This document shows positions 35,357-43,604 of a stretch of DNA of 64,000 nucleotides, piece after piece. Made by a program: the position numbers and the translations under genes. The notes beneath the pieces are model-generated. The model was not told the DNA's origin and searched no databases. It saw only the letters and a program-made list of their open reading frames with translations. The stretch's first letter is position 1; each line of letters opens with the position of its first letter. The stretch comes from Salinisphaera orenii subsp. halophila YIM 95161. GTDB taxonomy: Bacteria > Pseudomonadota > Gammaproteobacteria > Nevskiales > Salinisphaeraceae. Where the stretch lies: assembly GCF_003732545.1 (NCBI RefSeq), contig NZ_AYKF01000132.1, positions 1-64,000 on the forward strand, written 5' to 3'.

Positions 35357-35773
35357 CTAGTGGTTCGGCCAGATGCCGGGGGTGACGACCTCCAGCAGAT
35401 GGCCGTCGGGATCCCGGAAATAGAGGCTCTCGGCCCCTTTCGGCCAGTGCGTACGGCCTTCGATGGCGACCTCGTGCGCGGCGAGTTGTGCCTCCCATGC
35501 CGCGAGCTCGTCCTCGGGGATCGCCAGCGCGATGTGCTGGCGCCCGCCGCCGTCGTGCGGCGGAATCGTGCCCATGCCGTCGGGCAGCTCGACCGTTTCC
35601 AGGGTCTCGCCCTGGGCGAACAGGAGCAGCATGTTCGTGCCGACGGGGTAGGCGGTGAAGCGATGATCGGCCACGTGCGCCGTCAGCCCCATGACCTGCT
35701 CGAAAAAAGCCCGCGCACGCCCCATATCGGCGGTATAAAGAATGGTCTCGATGACGCCGTTCAAACGCGGCAT
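35357..35773 (-). CDS. VOC (glyoxalase/bleomycin-resistance) family protein
   Basis: A 138-residue vicinal-oxygen-chelate fold protein, probably a lyase or dioxygenase-like enzyme. It shows ILYTADMGRARAFFEQVMGL in the first beta-alpha unit and SLYFRDPDGHLLEVVTPG in the second, the usual VOC ending with a metal-binding Glu. A GGAG lies six bases before the ATG at 35773, which sets the start. The frame upstream overlaps the aldo-keto reductase and is not used. It is last in a minus-strand series with the reductase, an SDR and a thiolase, 32 bases behind the reductase. Substrate unknown. Confidence 0.8.
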   Translation of the reverse strand: MPRLNGVIETILYTADMGRARAFFEQVMGLTAHVADHRFTAYPVGTNMLLLFAQGETLETVELPDGMGTIPPHDGGGRQHIALAIPEDELAAWEAQLAAHEVAIEGRTHWPKGAESLYFRDPDGHLLEVVTPGIWPNH

Positions 35774-35805
35774 GTCGGTCTCCGGGAAATGACGGGTCAG
35801 ACGGG

Positions 35806-36639
35806 TCAGTAGATCTGCAGCGGCTCCGGCCCGGCCGGCGGCGCGAACAGCCGGTCGAGCTCGGCCCGATCGTCGGCGCCGAGCGTGACCTCGAGTGCTG
35901 CGGCGTTCTCGGCCACGCGATCCGGGTCGCCGGATTTCGGGATGGAGATCACCCCGTCCCGATCGAGCAGCCAGGCCAGCGCGGCCTGGGCCGGCGTCAG
36001 GTCGCGCTCCCTGGCGAAAGCGGCCAGACCCGCGTGCCGCAGCAGCCCGCCGTGGTCGAAGGGCGAATACGCCATCGTTGCGATCCCGCGTTCCCGAAGC
36101 CAATCCAGCAGATCCCATTCGATGCCGCGCTGGGCCAGGTTGTAGAGCAGCTGGTTGGCCTGGATCGCCGCCCCACCCTCACAGTCGACGAAGCGCCGGC
36201 TCGCCGCCAGATCGAGATTGCTCACGCCAAAGTGGCGGATGCGGCCGTCCGCCTGCAGCCGCCGGAACGCTTCGAGCGTGGCCTCGAAGGGCACGCTGCC
36301 CTGCCAGTGCAGCAGATACAGATCGAGATGATCGGTGCCGAGCCGTTCGAGGCTGGCTTCGCAGGCGGCGATGGCCGAGGACGTGTCCGCGTTCGACGGC
36401 AGCACCTTGCTGACCAGGAACACCTCGTCGCGGCGGCCGGCGATCGCCTCGCCGACCAGTCGTTCGGCGCGGCCGCTGCCGTACATCTCGGCGGTATCGA
36501 TCAGGCGCATGCCGTGATCGATGCCGGCGCGTAGCGCGGCCACCTCGGTGTCGCGCGTCGCCGGATCGTCGCCCAGAAACCAGGTGCCCTGGCCGAGCGC
36601 GGGCACCGACTCGCCGCAGGGCAGTGTCACCGTCTTCAT
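35806..36639 (-). CDS. Aldo/keto reductase
   Basis: NAD(P)H-dependent AKR of 277 residues, TIM-barrel. The four catalytic residues are present: Asp and Tyr in RLIDTAEMYGSG, Lys in VSKVLP, His in LYLLHWQG. The NADPH-binding tail ISIPKSGDPDRV is also seen. It resembles YeaE/DkgA-type reductases acting on aldehydes or keto groups. It lies third in the minus-strand operon thiolase-SDR-AKR-VOC, with gaps of 24 and 32 bases on either side. It could take part in reducing a keto intermediate, but that is inference. Confidence 0.88.
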   Translation of the reverse strand: MKTVTLPCGESVPALGQGTWFLGDDPATRDTEVAALRAGIDHGMRLIDTAEMYGSGRAERLVGEAIAGRRDEVFLVSKVLPSNADTSSAIAACEASLERLGTDHLDLYLLHWQGSVPFEATLEAFRRLQADGRIRHFGVSNLDLAASRRFVDCEGGAAIQANQLLYNLAQRGIEWDLLDWLRERGIATMAYSPFDHGGLLRHAGLAAFARERDLTPAQAALAWLLDRDGVISIPKSGDPDRVAENAAALEVTLGADDRAELDRLFAPPAGPEPLQIY

Positions 36640-36663
36640 GTCTTGAACTCTGCTGTGGTGGTG

Positions 36664-37365
36664 CTACCAGCGCTCGCCGAACGGCCGCAGATCGAACTCG
36701 AACGTCCACGCCGACGGCGGCTGACGCGTGATCTGATAGACGGATTCCGCGATCGCATCGGCATCGAGAAAGAAGGTATCGGGCCTGTCCGGCATCATCT
36801 CACGGGTGCGCGGGGTGGCGACGACGCCGTCGATGATCGCGATCGCCACGTGGATGCCCTCGGGTCCGAGCTGGCGGGCGAGCGACTGCGCGAGGCTGTA
36901 CTGCGCGGCCTTGGCCTGGGCGAACCCGGCGAAACGCGCCCCGCCCTTGCGGCTCGCGGTGGCGCCGGAAACCACGATGTGGCCGGCGCCGGCCGCACGC
37001 ATGCCGGGCAGGACCGCGCGCGTGCAGTGGAACAGGCCGAGCGTGTTCGTGCGCCAGGCGGCTTCGAGATCCGCGGCTTCGACCTCGTCCACGCTGCCGA
37101 ACACGGCGTTACCCGCGTTGTAGAGCAGCGTCTCGACGGGGCCGAGCTCCGTCGCGATGGTCTTGAACGTCGCCTCGACGGCCGCGCCGTCGGTCACGTC
37201 GCAGACATAGCCGTGCGCCGCGTCCAACCCCTCGGCGCTCGCGGCGACCGTCTCGTCGCGGCGCGCGATCAGGGCCACGCGATAGCCCGCCGCCGCGAAG
37301 CGCCGGGCCAGCGCCCGGCCGTTGCCCGGGCCGGCACCGGGAATCGCACAGACCGGAGGACTCAT
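36664..37365 (-). CDS. SDR-family protein lacking the catalytic tyrosine
   Basis: Short-chain dehydrogenase/reductase fold of 233 residues. The nucleotide-binding loop reads PGAGPGNG instead of TGxxxGxG, NAG is present (LLYNAGNAV), and the catalytic region is SGATASRKGGARFAGFAQAKAAQ, with Phe where the YxxxK Tyr would be. Proteins with the GFAxAK pattern form a known subgroup whose activity is unclear. It ends with EFDLRPFGERW. The start at 37365 follows a GGAGG three bases upstream. It is second in the thiolase operon, 16 bases behind the thiolase. Confidence 0.8.
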   Translation of the reverse strand: MSPPVCAIPGAGPGNGRALARRFAAAGYRVALIARRDETVAASAEGLDAAHGYVCDVTDGAAVEATFKTIATELGPVETLLYNAGNAVFGSVDEVEAADLEAAWRTNTLGLFHCTRAVLPGMRAAGAGHIVVSGATASRKGGARFAGFAQAKAAQYSLAQSLARQLGPEGIHVAIAIIDGVVATPRTREMMPDRPDTFFLDADAIAESVYQITRQPPSAWTFEFDLRPFGERW

Positions 37366-37381
37366 GCCAGACACCCTGGTC

Positions 37382-38560
37382 TCACAGCCGCTCCACGATC
37401 GTGACGTTGGCCATGCCGCCGCCTTCGCACATCGTCTGCAGCCCGTAGCGCCCACCGTGGCGATGCAGCCCGTGCACCAGCGTCGTCATGAGCCGGGTGC
37501 CGGAGGCGCCGAGCGGGTGCCCGAGCGCGATCGCGCCGCCGTGCACGTTCATCCGCTGCGGATCGGCGCCGGTCGCCGCCAGCCAGGCCAGCGGGATCGG
37601 GGCGAAGGCCTCGTTGACCTCGAACAGGTCGATGTCGTCGACCGACAGATCGGTGCGCGCCAGCGCCCGGTCCGTGGCCGGCAGCGGCGCCTCCAGCATG
37701 ATCACCGGGTCGTGGCCGATGACGCTCATGTGGTGGACCCGCGCCATCGGCGTCACGCCCAACCGCCGCAGACCGTTCTCGTTGACCACCAGCACGCCGC
37801 TGGCACCGTCGCAGATCTGGCTCGCGGTCGCGGCACTGATGCGCCCGTTCTCGGCCAGCGGCGAGACGCCGGCGATGGCCTGCCGCGTGGCGTCGAAGCG
37901 AATGCCCTCGTCGACCGCGTGCATGCACTGGCCGCCGGTCTCGGGATCGAGCACGGAGACCGGCAGGATCTCGTCGTCGAAGGCGCCGGCTTCGGCCGCC
38001 TGTGCGGCCCGGCGATGGCTGTCGAGCGCGAACTCGTCCAGCGCGTAACGTTCGAGGCCGTATTTCTCGGCCACCATTTCGGCGCCCTCGAACTGGCTGA
38101 ACAGCTCCGTCGCGGGATAGCGCGTCCGGATCGCGGGGCTCATGTACAGACCCATGTCGGCCTGCTTCGCCAGCGTGAGCGGCGCCCCCATGGGCACGCG
38201 GGTCATGCTCTCCACCCCGCCGGCGACGACCACGTCCTGACAGCCCGACATCACGGCCTGGGCGGCGAAGTGCAGGGCCTGCTGCGACGAACCGCACTGC
38301 CGGTCGACGCTGGTACCCGGCACGGCTTCGGGCAGGCTCGAGGCCAGCACCGCGTTGCGGGCGACGTTGACCGCCTGCTCGCCGACCTGGCCGACGCAGC
38401 CGAGAATGACGTCGTCGACCGCATCCGGTGCGACGCCGGTGGAGTCCACGAGTCCGTCGATCATCGTGCCGGCGAGATCCACCGGATGCCAGCCCGACAG
38501 GCGTCCGCCCCGGCGTCCGCCGGCCGTGCGCATTGCCGATACGATGTACGCTTCACCCAT
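37382..38560 (-). CDS. Acetyl-CoA C-acyltransferase (thiolase)
   Basis: Thiolase of 392 residues that condenses or cleaves acyl-CoA by a Claisen mechanism. The nucleophilic Cys lies in VDRQCGSSQQAL near residue 92. The His of GGAIALGHPLGASG and the second Cys of CEGGGMANV complete the active site. The N-terminus MGEAYIVSAMRTAGG is typical. It heads the minus-strand run of thiolase, SDR, AKR and VOC genes. Probably beta-oxidation or degradation of a beta-keto acyl-CoA; direction unknown. The frame upstream of 38560 overlaps the alkyltransferase-like gene and is not used. Confidence 0.9.
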   Translation of the reverse strand: MGEAYIVSAMRTAGGRRGGRLSGWHPVDLAGTMIDGLVDSTGVAPDAVDDVILGCVGQVGEQAVNVARNAVLASSLPEAVPGTSVDRQCGSSQQALHFAAQAVMSGCQDVVVAGGVESMTRVPMGAPLTLAKQADMGLYMSPAIRTRYPATELFSQFEGAEMVAEKYGLERYALDEFALDSHRRAAQAAEAGAFDDEILPVSVLDPETGGQCMHAVDEGIRFDATRQAIAGVSPLAENGRISAATASQICDGASGVLVVNENGLRRLGVTPMARVHHMSVIGHDPVIMLEAPLPATDRALARTDLSVDDIDLFEVNEAFAPIPLAWLAATGADPQRMNVHGGAIALGHPLGASGTRLMTTLVHGLHRHGGRYGLQTMCEGGGMANVTIVERL

Positions 38561-38633
38561 GACGCAATGTCCTGCTCTGCCCGCAACGCTGAGCCTACGT
38601 TTGTGCCAGCCTGCCCGAACCCTGTAAAGCGCG

Positions 38634-38966
38634 ATGTCCGCGCCCATGTCCGCAAGCCGCAAGTCAAAGCTCACCCACGCCGCGATCTTCACCCTGGTGC
38701 GCAGGATCCCCGAGGGCCGTGTCGCCACCTACGGCCAGATCGCCCGGCTGGCCGGGCATCCCCGGGCCGCGCGCCAGGTCGGCTATGCGATGCATCAATG
38801 TCCGCCGGGACTGCCGTGGCATCGCGTGATCAACGCCCGCGGACGGCTGTCGCTGCCGGAGGGCAGCACCGGTGCGCTCACCCAGCGGCGACGGCTGGAG
38901 ACCGAGGGCGTAGTCTTCATCGGCGGACGTATCGACCTCGAGCGTCACGGCTGGCAACCCGACTGA
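38634..38966 (+). CDS. atl: Alkyltransferase-like protein (Atl)
   Basis: A 110-residue member of the MGMT fold that binds O6-alkylguanine and hands it to nucleotide excision repair. The active-site motif of MGMT, PCHRV, is PWHRV here, with Trp in place of Cys, which is the Atl hallmark. The helix-turn-helix RVATYGQIARLAGHPRAARQVGYAMH carries the Arg finger. Start 38634 or ATG 38646. It diverges from the thiolase operon with about 70 bases between. Confidence 0.9.
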   Translation: MSAPMSASRKSKLTHAAIFTLVRRIPEGRVATYGQIARLAGHPRAARQVGYAMHQCPPGLPWHRVINARGRLSLPEGSTGALTQRRRLETEGVVFIGGRIDLERHGWQPD

Positions 38967-39372
38967 TACGGCAGTCAGCCGCCCGAGCTGCGCCCCGGCC
39001 GGCGCTCGCGCACAGGGGGCTCGGAGCGACCGGACGCCGTGGTTTCCGCGATCGCGTCGTGCTTGGGCCGCTGGCCGCCCCGCCAAGTGGACGCGGTGCG
39101 AGGCTGCCGCGCAGACAACCGCCCGTGCGCACCCCAACAACAATCAACACCAGGCGTGCACAAGCCTGTGAACAAACGGCGACAGCCCCGCTGTACCAAG
39201 GGATTGCGGCCGGCGGTCATTTTCTGACCAGGCGCCTCGCACGCCGCGGGCTATCGTCCAGCACAGGGCGCGCCGGGGCGCAACGGCGGCCCGAGGGGGT
39301 AAATTACCGGATGGACGCACGTCGCAGCCGCGTGGCGAAATGAGGATCGCCATAACACAGGAGGAGATCGCC
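38967..39372. other. 406-base intergenic stretch
   Basis: No gene seen. A GC-rich stretch with short minus-strand frames of no recognisable family precedes a promoter-proximal part (about 39250-39372) in front of the next gene, which carries an ACAGGAGGAG ribosome-binding site at 39357-39366. Confidence 0.3.
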
Positions 39373-39897
39373 ATGCTTCTGAGCCATCGAACGCGACGAA
39401 TGCGCATGACGGCGAGCTGGTACCGGATCGCCCTCGATGCCAATGCGCTGACGCGCGGCGAACGCGAGCGTGTGAAACAAGCGTTCGAAAACGCCCATCG
39501 GGCCGCAGGCAGCCCCGAGGACGTCAGCCTGTGGTCGGAACCGCAATCCGACGGCGGCGTCCACCTGTTCCTGTCGCCACTCGCGGTGATGAACGAGCCG
39601 GGGCTGGTCCATCGTTTCAACGCCATTCACTGCGCCCGCCCGCGACAGCCGCTGCAGCTGCTGGCCGGCCGCCATCGCATGTCGGCGTGCGCGGCCGGCA
39701 GCAGCAGCCGGCCCGCCTCGACACGCACCGTGCGTGGATCTGGACTGCCGGCGACCTATCGATGCCGCTCCGTGCGTCGATTCAACGTCGCGCGCGCCTG
39801 TCAGCCACATGACCTGGCCCCGTTCGTCAGACGCTGGATCGGCGCCTGGTCGGCTGGCGCCACGTCCGCGCCCAAGCCCGGATCGCATCGACGCTGA
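39373..39897 (+). CDS. Conserved hypothetical protein, 174 residues
   Basis: Not recognised. The N-terminal 75 residues look like a small alpha/beta domain: SWYRIALDANALTRGERERVKQAFENAHRAAG and VHLFLSPLAVMNEPG. The rest is Arg/Ser-rich and less ordered, so a frameshift after about residue 80 or a disordered tail is possible. An ACAGGAGGAG ribosome-binding site ends six bases before ATG 39373 and selects it over the upstream ATG. Not obviously linked in function to the downstream SDR gene. Confidence 0.55.
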   Translation: MLLSHRTRRMRMTASWYRIALDANALTRGERERVKQAFENAHRAAGSPEDVSLWSEPQSDGGVHLFLSPLAVMNEPGLVHRFNAIHCARPRQPLQLLAGRHRMSACAAGSSSRPASTRTVRGSGLPATYRCRSVRRFNVARACQPHDLAPFVRRWIGAWSAGATSAPKPGSHRR

Positions 39898-39981
39898 GTC
39901 GCGAAACGCCCGCGCCTGCGCCCTGCGGGCCGGGCCTGCTAGGCTGCGATCCGGCGTTCATGCAGATAACAAGGACAGATC

Positions 39982-40749
39982 ATGCGCATCGAGGATCGCT
40001 GTTTCCTGATCACCGGCGGCGGCTCCGGACTCGGCGCCGCCAGCGCTCGCGCGCTGGTCGAGGCGGGCGCCCGTGTCGTGCTGGCGGATATCGACGACAC
40101 CAAGGCACGCGAGACCGCCGACGCCATCGGCAGCTCCGCCCACTACGTCCACTGCGACGTCACGCGCGAGGAGGACGGCCGCGCGGCCGTGGCCGCGGCA
40201 CGCGAGCACGGCGGCGGGCTGCACGGGCTGATCAACTGCGCGGGCATCGGCATCCCGGCCAAGGTGCTCGGCCGGGACGGCCCCCACGACCTGACCCAGT
40301 TCAGTCGCGTCATCCAGATCAATCTGATCGGCAGCTTCAATATGATCCGGCTGGCCAGCGAGGCGATCGCCGCGGAGACGCCCGACGACGACGGCGAACG
40401 CGGCGTCATCATCAACACGGCTTCGGTGGCGGCCTTCGAGGGCCAGATCGGCCAGGCCTCCTATGCCGCCTCCAAGGGCGGCGTCGTCGGCATGACGCTG
40501 CCCATCGCCCGCGAGATGGCACGCCACGGCATTCGCGTGATGACCATCGCGCCGGGGCTGTTCGACACGCCGATGATGGCCGAACTGCCCGAGGATGTCC
40601 GCGATTCGCTCGGGGCGATGGTGCCCTTCCCGTCGCGCCTGGGGCAGCCGGCCGAGTACGCCCGCCTGGCCCGCGACATCATCGAGAATCCGATGCTCAA
40701 CGGCAGCACCATCCGGCTCGACGGCGCCATCCGGATGCAGCCCAAGTAG
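39982..40749 (+). CDS. HSD10-like 3-hydroxyacyl-CoA dehydrogenase (SDR)
   Basis: Classical SDR of 255 residues. [15 protein letters not shown] is the NAD-binding loop, [12 protein letters not shown] and [10 protein letters not shown] follow, and the catalytic Ser-Tyr-Lys is [23 protein letters not shown]. The pattern [14 protein letters not shown] and a FPSRLGQP loop match type II 3-hydroxyacyl-CoA dehydrogenase (17-beta-HSD10). It oxidises 3-hydroxyacyl-CoA or steroid-like alcohols with NAD+. The ATG at 39982 follows AAGGACAG. A crotonase-like gene starts 62 bases later, so beta-oxidation is the likely setting. Confidence 0.88.
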   Translation: MRIEDRCFLITGGGSGLGAASARALVEAGARVVLADIDDTKARETADAIGSSAHYVHCDVTREEDGRAAVAAAREHGGGLHGLINCAGIGIPAKVLGRDGPHDLTQFSRVIQINLIGSFNMIRLASEAIAAETPDDDGERGVIINTASVAAFEGQIGQASYAASKGGVVGMTLPIAREMARHGIRVMTIAPGLFDTPMMAELPEDVRDSLGAMVPFPSRLGQPAEYARLARDIIENPMLNGSTIRLDGAIRMQPK

Positions 40750-40811
40750 TAGGCCGTGGCTCGTGGCGGTATGTGGCATGATCGGCTGAAAATCGCTCGG
40801 TGCTAAATCCG

Positions 40812-41630
40812 ATGACTCCATCCGAGACCGCTCCCACGCGAATCGACGACACCGACGCTTTGGTGCTGCAGAGCGTCGACGCTCGCGGTGTCTGCACCCT
40901 GACACTGAATCGACCCCGGCAGTACAACGCCCTGTCCGACGCGGTGCTGGACGAACTCGACGCCGCGCTCCTGGCCAGCGGCGAGAACCCGGAGGTCCGC
41001 TGCGTGGTGATCGCCGCGAACGGGCCCGCGTTCTGTGCCGGCCACGATCTCCGGGAACTGCGCGCCAGCGAGGACCGGCGCGTCCACGAGGCCACCTTCG
41101 CCCGCTGCAGCGGGCTCATGCAGCGCATCGTCGCTCACCCCGTGCCCGTGATCGCACGAGTGCAGGGCCTGGCCACCGCCGCCGGCTGTCAGCTCGTGGC
41201 CAGCTGCGATCTGGCGGTCGCCGCCGAACGGGCGCAGTTCGCGGTTTCCGGTATCCGAGCCGGCCTGTTCTGCTCGACGCCGGCCGTGGCGCTCAGCCGT
41301 GCGATCGCGCCCAAGCGCGCCTTCGAGATGCTCGTCACCGGCGATTTCATCGACGCCGTGACCGCACGCGACTGGGGCCTCGTGAACGCCGTCGTCACCG
41401 ACGCCGCGCTCGACGAGGGCGTGGCCCGCTACACCGACAGCATCTGTGCCAAGAGCCGTCACGCCATTCGGCGCGGCAAGGCGCTCTTCCATCGCCAGAT
41501 CGAGCGCCCCCTGGCCGAGGCCTACGCCGATGCGAGCGAGGCCATCACCTGCGACCTGTCCTCGCACGACGCACGGGAAGGCATCGACGCCTTCCTCGAG
41601 AAACGCGCGCCGCACTGGCGCGATCGCTGA
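40812..41630 (+). CDS. Enoyl-CoA hydratase/isomerase family protein (ECHDC3-like)
   Basis: Crotonase-fold protein of 272 residues. The oxyanion-hole motif PAFCAGHDLREL and the GLATAAGCQLVASCDLAVA helix are those of ECHDC3-type proteins. In the latter the first catalytic Glu of true hydratases is Gln (CQL), and the second, in QPEI of rat hydratase, is changed (VSGI), so ordinary hydratase activity is unlikely. SGIRAGLFCSTP is also ECHDC3-like. It probably acts on acyl-CoA in another way or binds it. A GTG at 40800 is an alternative start. It follows the HSD10-like gene on the same strand. Confidence 0.86.
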   Translation: MTPSETAPTRIDDTDALVLQSVDARGVCTLTLNRPRQYNALSDAVLDELDAALLASGENPEVRCVVIAANGPAFCAGHDLRELRASEDRRVHEATFARCSGLMQRIVAHPVPVIARVQGLATAAGCQLVASCDLAVAAERAQFAVSGIRAGLFCSTPAVALSRAIAPKRAFEMLVTGDFIDAVTARDWGLVNAVVTDAALDEGVARYTDSICAKSRHAIRRGKALFHRQIERPLAEAYADASEAITCDLSSHDAREGIDAFLEKRAPHWRDR

Positions 41631-42368
41631 GGGCGGTGTCCGCTTCGGTGTGGGCGTCTTGCCCGCCCCCTATGAGCCCGCACTTCGAGGCGCATGATTA
41701 AGACGCCCGAAGCCCGACGGGACACGGTGGCAGCGGCGCCGATTCCCTGCCGGCGCCGGCAGGCGTGTCGCACTGAGCCGTCGGCGGCGCGTATCGGAGC
41801 GTCCACTCCATGGCAAGGGATGGCACACCTCGACATATATTCCGCTTAGCGATACTATCTTTCGCCCATTGGCACAGGCGAGTGTGCGAATGACATTATC
41901 GGGCCGGCAAGTCCGCTTCGGCGAACCTCCCGGTGGAATCTGTGCGAAGTTGAGCACCTCTTTGTTCGCGGCTCGACGCTACTCAACTTTCACAGCGAAC
42001 TCAATGTCTCGAGCCTTTTGTACACCGGACTCGGCGCGGCGACAAGGGCTTCGTATTCTGTATACGAACATCGGTCTCGGGTACGCTCGCAGCGGCGCAT
42101 GTCGATTCAATATTCCGCCGTCGACGGCAAATACGAAATAAGTTCAGTCCTTCGTTATTTCTCCCGTTTTTTAAAAACAATTCACCCTTCAAGAGCCGCA
42201 TTCCATCGTGCTCGATAAATATATTGACGCTCGAACGACGGCCGTTTAGGCTTGCGAACGCCGCTTTCCGGTGGTCCGGCCAAAGCGTGTTTCCCCATCG
42301 CGGGATCGAAATCGTACCGGGCCGCCAAATACGACGCTTTTACAATAAAACCGGAGATCAAGCAGCCC
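41631..42368. other. 738-base intergenic stretch with AT-rich right half
   Basis: No supported gene. Base composition falls between about 41820 and 42240 (TTTTTTAAAAACAATTCA at 42166-42183), which looks like the promoter and control region for the following TRAP operon. Small frames within (for instance 41869-42141) have no family match. The first gene of the operon is preceded by a GGAG 12 bases from the ATG. Confidence 0.4.
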
Positions 42369-43526
42369 ATGCTCATCGATTCCTTTCTGCGTCCACTGTC
42401 CGCCTCGCTCGTGCTCGGCGCCCTTGCGCTCGCGCCGATGACGCAGGCCGTCGCCGACGAGGACAGCAAGCCCGACCTGCCCGGCACCATGACCTGGTCG
42501 TCCTATGACGTCGGTTCCGCCGGCTACGCCGAGGCGTCCGCGATCGCCGACGCCTTCGGCCGCGAGTTCGGCACCCGGATCCGCATCCAGCCCTCGGGCT
42601 CGGCGATCGGCCGGCTGCAGCCGCTGCTGCGCGATCGCGCCCAGGTCGGGTTCCTGGCGACCGAGACCTTCTTCGCGACCGAAGGCGTCGCCGACTTCGG
42701 CCAGCGCAAATGGGGCCCGCAGGACCTCCGCACGATGGCCGGCCGGCCGTCCTCGTTCGGTATCTTCACCGCGCGCGATGCGGACATCACGTCGATGGAG
42801 GAACTCGAGGGCCAGCGTTTCGCCTATGTGGCAGGCAACCCCTCGATCAACGAGAAGTGCGATGCGCTGCTCGCCTTCGCCGGCCTGAGCCGCGACGACG
42901 TCGATGCGCGCATGTTCCCGACCTACAACGCGGCGATGAGTTCTCTGGCCCAGGACAAGGCCGACGCCTCCTGCACCACGACCACGCCGAGCCAGGTCTA
43001 TGAGCTCGCGGAGTCGCCGCGCGGCATCCGCTGGCTCGAGGTCGATCCGGACAACACCGAAGGCTGGGACCGCCTGAAGAAGGTCGCCCCCTTCCTCCAG
43101 CCCTACCGCGAGACCGCGGGCGCGGGCCTGAGCGAGGACAATCCGGTCGACATCTTCGCCTATCGCTATCCGGTGCTGGTGGTCCAGGCGGACGCGGACG
43201 AGGACTTCGTCTACAACTTCCTCAAGGCGTTCGACCAGACCTATTCGATGTACAAGGACGGCACTTCGGTGATGCAGCGCTGGGACCTCGATCGCGCCGG
43301 CACGCCGCCGATCGACGCGCCGTTCCACCCGGGCGCGATCAAGTATCTCGAGGAAAAGGGCATCTGGACCGACGAGATGCAGGCCTGGAACGATCAGCGT
43401 CTGGCCCGGCTCAACGCGCTGAAATCGGCCTGGAAGGAGGCCGTCGCTGAGGGCGAGGGCAAGGACGAGGACGCCTTCGCCGAGATCTGGCAGAAGCACC
43501 GCCAGGACGCACTCGACTCCCTCTAG
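42369..43526 (+). CDS. TAXI-family TRAP transporter substrate-binding protein
   Basis: Periplasmic binding protein of 385 residues, TAXI class, that hands an organic acid or similar solute to a TRAP permease. A signal peptide of about 27 residues (ASLVLGALALAPMTQAVA) is followed by MTWSSYDVGSAGYAEASAIADAF, the usual TAXI N-terminus, and IRIQPSGSAIGRLQPLLRDRAQVGF. The gene starts at 42369 inside a longer frame. It is first in an operon with the fused permease and both CoA-transferase subunits, so the substrate is probably a keto acid; this is inference. Confidence 0.88.
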   Translation: MLIDSFLRPLSASLVLGALALAPMTQAVADEDSKPDLPGTMTWSSYDVGSAGYAEASAIADAFGREFGTRIRIQPSGSAIGRLQPLLRDRAQVGFLATETFFATEGVADFGQRKWGPQDLRTMAGRPSSFGIFTARDADITSMEELEGQRFAYVAGNPSINEKCDALLAFAGLSRDDVDARMFPTYNAAMSSLAQDKADASCTTTTPSQVYELAESPRGIRWLEVDPDNTEGWDRLKKVAPFLQPYRETAGAGLSEDNPVDIFAYRYPVLVVQADADEDFVYNFLKAFDQTYSMYKDGTSVMQRWDLDRAGTPPIDAPFHPGAIKYLEEKGIWTDEMQAWNDQRLARLNALKSAWKEAVAEGEGKDEDAFAEIWQKHRQDALDSL

Positions 43527-43542
43527 ACCGAGCGCCGTGGCC

Positions 43543-43574
43543 CGTCGGGCGCAGGCGGAGACCTGCGCCCGACG
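43543..43574. terminator. 13-bp perfect stem-loop between binding protein and permease
   Basis: CGTCGGGCGCAGG and CCTGCGCCCGACG form a perfect 13-bp stem with a 6-base loop, 17 bases after the binding-protein stop. No U-run follows, so it more likely stabilises the upstream message or partly attenuates transcription, giving more binding protein than permease. Confidence 0.6.
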
Positions 43575-43604
43575 CTTATCCCGTTTGCAACGGAGACCGG
43601 TTTC

